Positions 35,986-43,818 of a DNA stretch of 64,000 nt are shown piece after piece. The position numbers were made by a program, and so were the translations under genes. This DNA is from Adhaeribacter rhizoryzae (GTDB lineage Bacteria; Bacteroidota; Bacteroidia; Cytophagales; Hymenobacteraceae). The stretch covers positions 1-64,000 of the forward strand of contig NZ_VWSF01000013.1 of assembly GCF_008629685.1 (NCBI RefSeq), read 5' to 3'. Position 1 is the stretch's first letter, and each line of letters starts with the position of its first letter. The notes under the pieces were generated by a model that made no database searches, was not told where the DNA came from, and was given only the letters and a program-made list of their open reading frames with translations.

Positions 35986-36846
35986 ATGATTAATTACAAC
36001 CCCAAAGAATGGTTTAGCTTTATCTTCCGGATAACGCGGGCCGATACTATAAGGAAGCTTTCGCCTTTATTGGTGGCCGTGGGCATTTACGCCGGGCTAA
36101 TAGCTTACCTCGAACTAAACTTTTTAGCTGATTCGGCCGCCAATTTTATTAAAAACGTGGGGCTGATGCACAGTGTACTGGGTTTTGTTATTTCGCTGTT
36201 GCTGGTATTCCGGACCAATACGGCTTACGACCGGTGGTGGGAAGGACGCAAAATATGGGGCGGCTTAACCAACACCTCGCGTAATCTGGCTATAAAACTA
36301 CAGGCCCTAAATATTTCGGCAGTAGATAAAGATTTTTTCCGGAATATGATTCCGAACTACGCGTTTGCCCTGAAAAACAGCCTCCGCGAAAACGAAGATT
36401 ATCATGAACTCGATCCGGTATTGGATATAAAAAAAGACAAACATTTGCCTAACCAGATTGCAGCTGCCATTTATACCCGGGTAACAGCTTTGCACGCCCA
36501 ACAGCAACTTTCCGAAGCCCAATTATTAAGTTTAACCACCGATGTAAATACCTTAACAGATTTGTGCGGGGCCAGCGAACGCATTAAAAATACCCCAATT
36601 CCCTTTACTTACAGCGTGTTTATTAAGAAGTTTATTTTCTTTTATGTAATATCACTACCATTTGGCTGGTCGTTTAGCTTGGGCTTCTACATTATTCCGG
36701 TAGTAGTACTCATTTTATATGCAATGGCCAGCCTAGAGCTAATTGCCGAAGAAATAGAAAACCCTTTCGGCACCGATGCCAACGACCTGCCCATCGATCA
36801 GATTTGCCAAAACATCCGTAAACACGTAGGAGAGTTGCTGGGTTAG
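35986..36846 (+). CDS. Bestrophin-family anion channel protein
   Basis: A 286-residue membrane protein of the bacterial bestrophin (UPF0187) family: YNPKEWFSFIFRITRADTIRKL, the helix LLVAVGIYAGLIAYLEL, and HSVLGFVISLLLVFRTNTAYDRWWEGRKIWGGLTNTSRNLA, then a C-terminal EEIENPFGTDANDLPID block that in the family stabilises the cytosolic pore. Bacterial homologues form pentameric ion channels, some cation-selective, so ion preference is open. Its start follows a terminator, suggesting a separate promoter overlapping that hairpin region. Confidence 0.92.
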   Translation: MINYNPKEWFSFIFRITRADTIRKLSPLLVAVGIYAGLIAYLELNFLADSAANFIKNVGLMHSVLGFVISLLLVFRTNTAYDRWWEGRKIWGGLTNTSRNLAIKLQALNISAVDKDFFRNMIPNYAFALKNSLRENEDYHELDPVLDIKKDKHLPNQIAAAIYTRVTALHAQQQLSEAQLLSLTTDVNTLTDLCGASERIKNTPIPFTYSVFIKKFIFFYVISLPFGWSFSLGFYIIPVVVLILYAMASLELIAEEIENPFGTDANDLPIDQICQNIRKHVGELLG

Positions 36847-37001
36847 AATGTAACATTTTCCAGTTACTATATCAATAGTTGCGATTACGCAAAGCCCGAC
36901 GTTAACAGGAATAAACCTAATATTTTTGGCGCTTTGAGCATTACAGGAATTGCGCCGGGAGAAAATTAATACGTATGTTTAGGCAATTATAAAACTTTGC
37001 T

Positions 37002-37757
37002 ATGATTGCCCGCACCATCGACGAAGTTCTCACTGCCCTAGAGGAAATAATAGCTGATTGTACCCGCAACAATAACCGGGCGGGCTACTTTGCCATGGTG
37101 TATTATTGTACTACGCTGCGGGTGAAAAAAGATATTTTACTTAATAATTTTGAAGATGGTCCGCGCATGGAGCAGTTTGATGTGCTGTTCGCCAATTATT
37201 ACCTGCAAGCCTGGCACCAATGGCAAAAAAACCAACCCCCTGCTGCTGCCTGGAAAATTGCATTTGAAACGGCCACGCAAACCCCGGCCATTCTGATGCA
37301 GCATTTACTCCTGGGCATGAATGCCCACATTAACCTGGATTTAGGTGCTGCCGCCGTCGAAACCATGCGGGGCGACCGCCTGCAACACCTCCAACGCGAT
37401 TTTAACAGCATCAACGCCATACTCGGGGCTATGATCGATAAGGTTCAGGAGAATATTGGCAAAATTTCGCCGCTAATGGGTTTACTGGATTTACACGCGC
37501 GCAACCACGACGAATTATTGGTGCAATTTAGCATTAACCTGGCCCGTGATGGCGCCTGGCGTTTTGCCCAGGAACTAAACAGCAAAACTGCCGCCGATTA
37601 CCCAGTCTTCCTGGCGGCCCGGGATAATTGTATTGCCCAGTTAGGTAAAAACCTGGCTAATCCCCGCGGCTTACTCCTGAAATATACCCTAAAAGCAATC
37701 CGGGCAACCGAAAATCAACCGCCGGCTAAAATTATTAACTTACTGAAAGTACTTTAA
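37002..37757 (+). CDS. DUF5995 family protein
   Basis: A 251-residue, probably cytoplasmic, mostly helical protein. The RTIDEVLTALEEIIADC, GYFAMVYYCTTLRVK, FANYYLQAW and LLGMNAHINLDLG blocks match the DUF5995 family, whose function is unknown. The conserved histidines and aspartates (e.g. NAHINLD and LHARNHDE) suggest a metal or ligand site. It stands alone between bestrophin and YceI genes. Confidence 0.8.
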   Translation: MIARTIDEVLTALEEIIADCTRNNNRAGYFAMVYYCTTLRVKKDILLNNFEDGPRMEQFDVLFANYYLQAWHQWQKNQPPAAAWKIAFETATQTPAILMQHLLLGMNAHINLDLGAAAVETMRGDRLQHLQRDFNSINAILGAMIDKVQENIGKISPLMGLLDLHARNHDELLVQFSINLARDGAWRFAQELNSKTAADYPVFLAARDNCIAQLGKNLANPRGLLLKYTLKAIRATENQPPAKIINLLKVL

Positions 37758-37912
37758 TCAGCTTACACATTATTAGTTGGGGCTAACCTAATCCTGAGGC
37801 TATTACGGGCTTACTTCTATAAATAAATAGCTTTACTTCCGAAGTAGCAATTTCTCGGAATCATTTTAGCGGCTTATGTAGTATTAAAATAAAAGTTTTG
37901 TTTATTTATGTG

Positions 37913-37940
37913 TGTATATACAATAAATGTAAGTACATTT
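37913..37940. promoter_or_regulatory. Paired palindromes upstream of the YceI gene
   Basis: TGTATATACA (37913-37922) is followed at once by AAATGTA-AG-TACATTT (37925-37940), 60 bp before the YceI start. Adjacent perfect palindromes in front of a gene suggest a dimeric regulator site. Confidence 0.4.
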
Positions 37941-37999
37941 ACTTAAACAGTGTAGCAGAACATTCATAACTAAAATATAAATAACTAAAACCTAAAACT

Positions 38000-38536
38000 A
38001 TGGCAACTATTAAATGGGTAGCAGACCCGGCGCACAGCGAAGTTCAGTTTAAAGTAAAACACCTGATGATAACCACCGTAACTGGTTATTTCGAAAAGTT
38101 TACGATTGAAGCAGAAACCAGCGACGACCAGTTTACCGACGCTACAAAAGTTACTTTTACCGCCGATATAAACACCATTAACACCAACAACGACCAGCGC
38201 GATACTCATTTAAAATCGGCTGACTTTTTTGATGCAGAAAACCACAATGAGCTGCGGTTTGAAGGAACCCGTTACGAAAATGTAGGTGGCAGTGATTATA
38301 AGTTACACGGCGATTTAACCATTCGGGGCATTACCAAACCTATAACCTTAAACGTAGAATTTGGCGGCATTGTGGTAGACCCTTACGGCCAAACCAAAGC
38401 CGGCTTTACCGTAACTGGTAAAATCAGCCGCAAAGAATTTGGCTTAATCTGGAATGCCGTAACCGAAGCGGGCAGCGTGGTAGTAAGCGATGAAATTCGC
38501 CTTTTAGTTGAAGTACAATTGGTAAAACAAGGTTAA
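38000..38536 (+). CDS. YceI family protein (cytoplasmic form)
   Basis: A 178-residue lipocalin-like protein of the YceI family: WVADPAHSEVQFKVKHLMITTVTGYFEKF, LKSADFFDAENHNELRFEG, LTIRGITKPITLNVEF and ISRKEFGLIWN are typical. The fold binds long hydrophobic isoprenoid-like ligands. There is no signal peptide, unlike E. coli YceI, so it should be cytoplasmic. Monocistronic, preceded by two palindromes that may be regulatory. Confidence 0.93.
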   Translation: MATIKWVADPAHSEVQFKVKHLMITTVTGYFEKFTIEAETSDDQFTDATKVTFTADINTINTNNDQRDTHLKSADFFDAENHNELRFEGTRYENVGGSDYKLHGDLTIRGITKPITLNVEFGGIVVDPYGQTKAGFTVTGKISRKEFGLIWNAVTEAGSVVVSDEIRLLVEVQLVKQG

Positions 38537-38585
38537 AAAATATTACCGTTATGTTAAGCTCGCCGGAGTAGGTATTTCTTAGTTT

Positions 38586-38742
38586 ATACCATTATTTTTC
38601 GGGTACTGCGCTTACATTATTGTAGTCATCCTGAGCTTGTCGAAGGATCTAATAATTATTTAATGCTGTTATAGATCCTTCGACAAGCCCAGGATGACCA
38701 ATAGTAAACACTTAAGCGCAGGTTTCGTTTTATAATGGTATT
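38586..38742. repeat. Nested-palindrome repeat, copy A (best preserved, MITE-like)
   Basis: Outer arms ATACCATTAT / ATAATGGTAT, middle arms CTGCGCTTA / TAAGCGCAG, and an inner hairpin (38625-38698) with CATCCTGAGCTTGTCGAAGG against its near-perfect complement. All three inverted repeats share one centre. Diverged copies lie at 17095-17268 and 46740-46900. Confidence 0.85.
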
Positions 38743-38822
38743 ATAAGTACGGTGTAGCTATTTCGGCAAGCTCAACATAATTATTCTATCTTTAAGTAGC
38801 GTAAACCTGATATTTATATCAT

Positions 38823-39800
38823 TTATTCCGCAGCTAAAATATTAGCTTCTAGGGTTGCGGGTTTGCGGAAAGGTTGCCCAATGAGGTAAACCGCGAAAGC
38901 TTCTTTTACGCCTTTTAGATTTATATTGGTGCAAATTGTTTCCTGGGGTTGATTTTTTAACAACTGAAAGGCTTTGGCCGAAATGACAAAGTTGTTATTA
39001 AGTTCTTTGGTGGCATTCTGCAGGCGGGCGGCTACATTTACCGGAAAGCCCATAACGCTTAAATTATTATTTACGCCAATACCAATATTTCCTAATATTA
39101 CGCGGCCTACGTGCAGCCCAATGCCTACCTGTAAATAATAATTAAAATAATGCTGTAAATACGTTTGGTTAAAAACCTCCAGATCTCTAAAAATCTGGTT
39201 GCCGGCATTTACTGCGGCCTGTACGGCGTTTCGCAAGCTGGTTTCCAGACCAAAAACAGCGTATAAGCCATCGCCGGCGGTTTCTATAATGCGGCCCTGG
39301 TGGCTGGTTATGGCATTCGAAAATATCCGGAAAAGCCGGCGCATAATATGAATAACATCAAATGGCAGGTGGGCTTGCATAAAAGGAGTAAAGTCGCGGA
39401 TATCGAGAAAAAACAAGGTTAGTTTCTTTTCTTCGCCAATTGCTTGCAGCATATCTTCGCCCGACGCATCGTTTATGTAAAGACAGCGATCGGTTTCGTC
39501 GCGAATAATGCGGTGGAGTTTTACCGGCTGACCAATTACCTGGGTCTGGCACGCTAACCGGACTTCATTCGGAAATTTTATTCTGCTTTGGGCTAATTTT
39601 TCCCGGACATTTGGTTCGCTCAGGTTTTCGGCGCCTTCGGTTACCAGCACCCGGCAAGTAGAACATTGGGCCTTACCGCCGCAAGCGTGGTAATGCGGAA
39701 TACCCGCAGCCAGCGAAGCTTCCAGAATGGTTTGGCCCGGCTGCACCGGCACCATTTTTTCACCTATAAACAATATTTGGTTTAGTTCTTTTTCAGCCAT
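38823..39800 (-). CDS. Ferredoxin-class III nucleotidyl cyclase fusion
   Basis: A 325-residue soluble protein. The N-terminal ~100 residues are a [2Fe-2S] ferredoxin domain with Cys40, Cys46, Cys49 and Cys84 (ACGGKAQCSTC...LACQ). Residues ~125-300 form a class III adenylate/guanylate cyclase domain: metal-binding Asp133 (FFLDIRDFT) and Asp177 (ETAGDGLYAVFG), and transition-state residues Asn255 and Arg259 (FPVNVAARLQ). All catalytic residues are present. The fusion suggests redox-controlled cAMP or cGMP synthesis. Product specificity is not decidable from what I see. Downstream lies only repeat DNA; the DoxX gene starts further upstream on the same strand. Confidence 0.92.
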   Translation of the reverse strand: MAEKELNQILFIGEKMVPVQPGQTILEASLAAGIPHYHACGGKAQCSTCRVLVTEGAENLSEPNVREKLAQSRIKFPNEVRLACQTQVIGQPVKLHRIIRDETDRCLYINDASGEDMLQAIGEEKKLTLFFLDIRDFTPFMQAHLPFDVIHIMRRLFRIFSNAITSHQGRIIETAGDGLYAVFGLETSLRNAVQAAVNAGNQIFRDLEVFNQTYLQHYFNYYLQVGIGLHVGRVILGNIGIGVNNNLSVMGFPVNVAARLQNATKELNNNFVISAKAFQLLKNQPQETICTNINLKGVKEAFAVYLIGQPFRKPATLEANILAAE

Positions 39801-39858
39801 AGCCTTACAATAAGTTTAGCCTTACTTTATTAAACAAACTGCCGGGCACCTGCTGCAT

Positions 39859-40263
39859 TTAATCCCAGGAACTGCGCACCGAAAGGGCATAGCGGCCAGC
39901 TCCCAGAAAATAAACAGCCAGCGCGCCAAATAAGAATAAAGCCGGCAACTCCACGCCCCAGGCACCTGATTCGGTTAGCTTAAAAATATCGGAGAAGTGC
40001 CGCATTACAATGGCCCAGAACATGGTGAAAGCTATTAACAACGCCGCCAAACGCGCCCGCAAACCTATTATTAATAGCAAAGGGGCAATTACCTCGCCTA
40101 AATATACCCCGTACGCCATTACGGCCGGTATGCCTTTGGCCTCGTGCAATTCCACTAAGCCGTCAATGCCTTTTATTAGTTTGCTAATGCCGTGCAACAA
40201 GAGCAGTCCGCCAATGGTTAAACGCAAAAGCAGCTTACCCGTATCGGTGCTGGGTGCATTCAT
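39859..40263 (-). CDS. DoxX family membrane protein
   Basis: A 134-residue protein with four hydrophobic helices. DTGKLLLRLTIGGLLLLHGISKLIKGIDGL, VYLGEVIAPLLLIIGLRARLAALLIAFTM and the terminal GAGRYALS match the DoxX family of small quinol- or redox-linked membrane proteins. It lies 58 bp upstream of the ferredoxin-cyclase gene on the same strand, which makes a redox connection tempting but unproven. Confidence 0.88.
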   Translation of the reverse strand: MNAPSTDTGKLLLRLTIGGLLLLHGISKLIKGIDGLVELHEAKGIPAVMAYGVYLGEVIAPLLLIIGLRARLAALLIAFTMFWAIVMRHFSDIFKLTESGAWGVELPALFLFGALAVYFLGAGRYALSVRSSWD

Positions 40264-40412
40264 ATAACCTGAATATTATGTGTTTAAATAAAGTTTTACC
40301 TTAAAATATTCGTTAAGTTTATAGCTTATCTTTATTGTTTTAAGGCATACGCGTATAAAAAGTACCCGGGTAACGTTCTTTTGTTAAACCAATCTTTTAA
40401 ACTTTAGCTGCC

Positions 40413-40769
40413 ATGAAAAAGATTAAGCTTGCCGCATTTGTATTACTCTTGTTTTTGAGCACAGCTTTTACCTGGTTTCACCACGGTTGGGCCAATTACG
40501 ACCAAACTAAACCGCTCGATTATACCGGCACCATTCAGGAATTTACTTACGAAAATCCGCACGCTACGGCTAAACTGGCGGTTAAAGACCAAACCTGGAC
40601 GGTAGTGCTGGCGCCTACCAGCCGCATGCAGGAAAGAGGCGTTTTGGCCGAAATGCTGGCCAAGGGCACTTCTATCCGGGTGGTGGGGTATCCGCACCGC
40701 GAGGTTAAAAACGAAATGCGCGCCGAAAGAATATTTGTAAAGGGCAAAAAATACGAAATGCGCCGTTAA
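40413..40769 (+). CDS. DUF6152-type secreted protein
   Basis: A 118-residue protein with a signal peptide (LAAFVLLLFLSTAFTWFHHGWA). The mature part (YDQTKPLDYTGTIQEFTYENPHATAKLAVKDQTWTVVLAP...MLAKGTSIRVVGYPH) is a short OB-like beta domain found in DUF6152 proteins, function unknown. The membrane protein gene that follows starts 2 bp after its stop, a very tight pairing. Confidence 0.75.
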   Translation: MKKIKLAAFVLLLFLSTAFTWFHHGWANYDQTKPLDYTGTIQEFTYENPHATAKLAVKDQTWTVVLAPTSRMQERGVLAEMLAKGTSIRVVGYPHREVKNEMRAERIFVKGKKYEMRR

Positions 40770-40771
40770 GC

Positions 40772-41260
40772 ATGGCGGCACTCGTAACGGAGGTATTCCG
40801 GTGGCTCGAAGATTCGGTTTGGGCTGTTACCATCCGGCAATCGGTATGGTTATACCCGGCGCTGGAAGTAGTGCATATTTTGGGTATTGTCATAATTGTG
40901 GGCGCTGCATTTATGTTTGATTTACGCTTGCTGGGTTTTGGCCGCGAAATATCGGTGCAACACCTGGCTGGGCATTTGCTTTCGTGGTCGCGGCGCGGGC
41001 TATGGCTGGTGGTACCTTCAGGCTTTTTGTTGTTTATAACCGATGCCCTGGCCTTGGGCTACAGTTTTACTTTCTGGCTTAAAATGGCTTTGCTCTCCCT
41101 GGCGGGTTTTAATGCCCTAATATTTCATCAATTTACTTTTGCTTCGGCTGCCGGCTGGGCTACTTACCAGGTTGCGCCCATTAAAGCTAAAGCAGCAGCA
41201 ATTATTTCTATTTTGTTGTGGCTAGGCGTAATAATTTGTGGTAGATGGCTGGCGTATTAG
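40772..41260 (+). CDS. DUF6644-type integral membrane protein
   Basis: A 162-residue protein with about four to five membrane helices, including WLYPALEVVHILGIVIIVGAAFMFDLRLLG and MALLSLAGFNALIFHQFTF. Histidines within helices (VVHILG, IFHQF) could bind haem or metal, but this is speculation. It is paired with the DUF6152 gene 2 bp upstream, a combination I associate with other proteobacterial and Bacteroidota genomes. Function unknown. Confidence 0.7.
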   Translation: MAALVTEVFRWLEDSVWAVTIRQSVWLYPALEVVHILGIVIIVGAAFMFDLRLLGFGREISVQHLAGHLLSWSRRGLWLVVPSGFLLFITDALALGYSFTFWLKMALLSLAGFNALIFHQFTFASAAGWATYQVAPIKAKAAAIISILLWLGVIICGRWLAY

Positions 41261-41413
41261 GGCGGTAAGTTTTGTTTAACCAAAATTGTTATTTCGAATT
41301 TTTCCCAAGCGCTTTAAAGGTTTTTTAAAATATTGGTACACCTGGTTCTGGCAGCGAGAACCAGGTGTACTAATTTTTAGGTTGCTCTAATCTATGCTGC
41401 TTCAAAATAAAGT

Positions 41414-42790
41414 TTAAACAACATACGATAGCCGTTGTTCAGGAATTTCAATATTGGCGTAACCCAGTTCTTCTAAGTCAGTTTTTAATCTTTCCATTAC
41501 CCGTTTTTCGCCGTGTACCAGAAATATATTTTTAATTTTTTCTTTATCCTGGCAATGTAAAAATTTGGCAATATCGCTGTAATCGCCGTGGGCACTGTAT
41601 TCTTTCATCTGCATTATTTCGGCTTTTACTTCAATTTCTTCCCCAAAAATATACACCTTTTCGGCGCCGTTCATGAGTTTACCGCCCAAGGTAGAAGGTT
41701 CGCAGTAACCCGTAATAAGTACAGCGCTGTTTGGGTCAGAAAGGTTATTTTTTAAGTGGTTCCGGATGCGGCCGGCCTCCATCATCCCCGACGACGAAAT
41801 AATAACACAAGGTTCGTCGAAAGTATTTAGTTGTTTAGAATCTTCGGTTTCGGTAATGTAGCTGAGCTGCGGAAAGCCAAAAGGGTCCGGATCGGTTTTA
41901 ATGTACTCCAGCATGGTATCGTTAAAATATTCCGGGTTGCTGCGCAAAATATCCGTAGCATAAACCGATAATGGGCTATCTACGAAAACCTTAATATTGG
42001 GTAAGCGGCCTTCTTCGGCTAAGTAATTTAAGGAGTAAATCAGTTCCTGGGTGCGGCCAATACTAAAAGCCGGAATCAATAATTTACCACCGCGTTCTAC
42101 GCAAACTTCCTGTACTATTTTTTGGAGGCGTTCTTCGGTGTTTTCTAAGGAAAGGTGCAGTTTGTCACCGTACGTCGATTCGCACAAAATAATTTCGGCT
42201 GCCGGAAAAGGCTGGGGCGTTTTTAAAATGCGGTTGGCAAAGCGGCCAATATCGCCGCTAAAGCATAAGGTGCGTTCCTGGCCGTTGTCCTGCAATTTTA
42301 AGTTAATGGCCGCGCTGCCTAACACGTGGCCGGTATCGGTAAATAAAAGTTCTATGTCTTCGTCTATCTGGTAAGGCTGGTCGTAAGGTACGGTTTTAAA
42401 AAGCTGCAGGGCCGCTTCGGCATCTGCTTCGGTGTAAAGCGGTTCATGAGTAGCATTATTGCCGTTGCCATTATTGTCTTGTATGCGGGCACTATCGCGC
42501 AAAAGCAGTTCGCACAACTCCAGGGTGGGTGGGGTACAGAAAATGGGGCCGTTATACCCTAGTTTTACCAAACGCGGAATTAAACCCGAATGGTCGATGT
42601 GGGCGTGCGAAAGAATCAGGTAATTAATATTTTCGGGTTCAAAGTTAAATTCGCGGTTTTCTTCGTCGTTGTTCTCGCCTTTTCCTTGTTGCAGCCCGCA
42701 ATCGAGCAAGATGCGTTTGCCGTTTTCTAATGTAACCAGGTGTTTGCTACCCGTAACGCTCTGTGCCGCGCCGTAAAATGATATGGTCAT
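41414..42790 (-). CDS. Metallo-beta-lactamase/beta-CASP nuclease (RNA-processing type)
   Basis: A 458-residue cytoplasmic protein. The metallo-beta-lactamase motif LSHAHIDHSG gives His62, His64, Asp66 and His67; further metal motifs are DTGHVLGSA and FSGDIGR. The beta-CASP insertion follows (LIPAFSIGRTQELIYSLNYL, VFVDSPLSVYATDI, ISSSGMMEAGRIRNHL) and the C-terminal metal histidines lie in YSAHGDYSD and FLVHGE. This is the YSH1/CPSF73-like archaeal-bacterial branch rather than RNase J, so an RNA endonuclease or exonuclease is likely. Monocistronic. Confidence 0.92.
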   Translation of the reverse strand: MTISFYGAAQSVTGSKHLVTLENGKRILLDCGLQQGKGENNDEENREFNFEPENINYLILSHAHIDHSGLIPRLVKLGYNGPIFCTPPTLELCELLLRDSARIQDNNGNGNNATHEPLYTEADAEAALQLFKTVPYDQPYQIDEDIELLFTDTGHVLGSAAINLKLQDNGQERTLCFSGDIGRFANRILKTPQPFPAAEIILCESTYGDKLHLSLENTEERLQKIVQEVCVERGGKLLIPAFSIGRTQELIYSLNYLAEEGRLPNIKVFVDSPLSVYATDILRSNPEYFNDTMLEYIKTDPDPFGFPQLSYITETEDSKQLNTFDEPCVIISSSGMMEAGRIRNHLKNNLSDPNSAVLITGYCEPSTLGGKLMNGAEKVYIFGEEIEVKAEIMQMKEYSAHGDYSDIAKFLHCQDKEKIKNIFLVHGEKRVMERLKTDLEELGYANIEIPEQRLSYVV

Positions 42791-43009
42791 AAGTGGGTGA
42801 TTAAATAAGTTGGCTTATCTACGGGTTGCGCGGGCGGGCGTTGTGCTGATGGCAAATATTAATATGGCAGAGTAAACCCACCGAATAAAGCCCGGCTCTT
42901 GCAATAATTAGCGAAACTTTTCTTAAATAAATATTCCTAATAAATATTAGTTTATTTAAAAATTATTAAATTAGGATATTAATGTATGCGTATATTTTCC
43001 TGACCCAAG

Positions 43010-43807
43010 ATGGCTAAAAAAATACTCCTGCTGTTTTATTGCTGGTTTGCCGTTGTTGTTGCATATGGGCAGGATATTATTACCCGCACCGATGGCGTAG
43101 CCATTAAAGCGCAGGTGCTTGAAATAAAACCCAACCAGATAAATTTTAGGTTATTTGGGCAACCCGACACCTTAGTTTACCAGATTAGTACCCAGGATGT
43201 ACAAACCTTGCGCAAGGCCGATGGCACTACCCAGACTTTTAACCAGCCCGGTGCCAACGTAGCAGACAGGGGCTTTAATTACGAAACCCAGACCCGCCGG
43301 CACATACTTTGGTTTCATCCTTTCGATTTAATTTACGCTAGCTTTACTTTGGGCTACGAGTACCTGTTGCCTTCGGGTAAGTTAGGGATAAAAATACCGG
43401 TTTCTTTGGGTTTGGCTGGGGGTACCGGCAATAATTATTACGATGATTTCCGGCGCAATAATCGTTACGGAGCCGGATTAGAACTAAATATTTACCCGTT
43501 TGGCCAGCGCCGGTTCAACTATTATTTTGGTCCGGCTATAAACTACCGAACTTACCGGTTTTATTATTACAATTATGCCCAAGGGCTGCCACAACCCGAA
43601 TTATTAAAAGAAAATGCGCAGCTTTTTGCCGCAGTCCTAAAAAACGGAATTTATTACCAGTTTAATAAATCGATTAGTATTGGGGCCGATTTAGGTTTGG
43701 GCATTCGTTTCTTTAACGAGCCAAACCCACCCGATGATTATTACTATCCGGAAAACAGAACGCGCGGCTACCTGCCCGGTAACATACAACTCGGATTTCG
43801 TTTTTAA
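43010..43807 (+). CDS. Secreted protein, probable outer-membrane barrel; first gene of the radical SAM operon
   Basis: A 265-residue protein with a signal peptide (ILLLFYCWFAVVVAYGQ). Residues ~20-75 (DIITRTDGVAIKAQVLEIKPNQINFRLFGQPDTLVYQISTQDVQTLRKADG) form a short beta domain seen in many Bacteroidota secreted proteins. The rest is aromatic- and glycine-rich with alternating patterns (LIYASFTLGYEYLLPSGKLGIKI..., NIQLGFRF at the end), fitting a barrel that ends in Phe. It is 11 bp before the next gene and presumably works with it. Family not recognised. Confidence 0.65.
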   Translation: MAKKILLLFYCWFAVVVAYGQDIITRTDGVAIKAQVLEIKPNQINFRLFGQPDTLVYQISTQDVQTLRKADGTTQTFNQPGANVADRGFNYETQTRRHILWFHPFDLIYASFTLGYEYLLPSGKLGIKIPVSLGLAGGTGNNYYDDFRRNNRYGAGLELNIYPFGQRRFNYYFGPAINYRTYRFYYYNYAQGLPQPELLKENAQLFAAVLKNGIYYQFNKSISIGADLGLGIRFFNEPNPPDDYYYPENRTRGYLPGNIQLGFRF

Positions 43808-43818
43808 CCTTTTTAACT

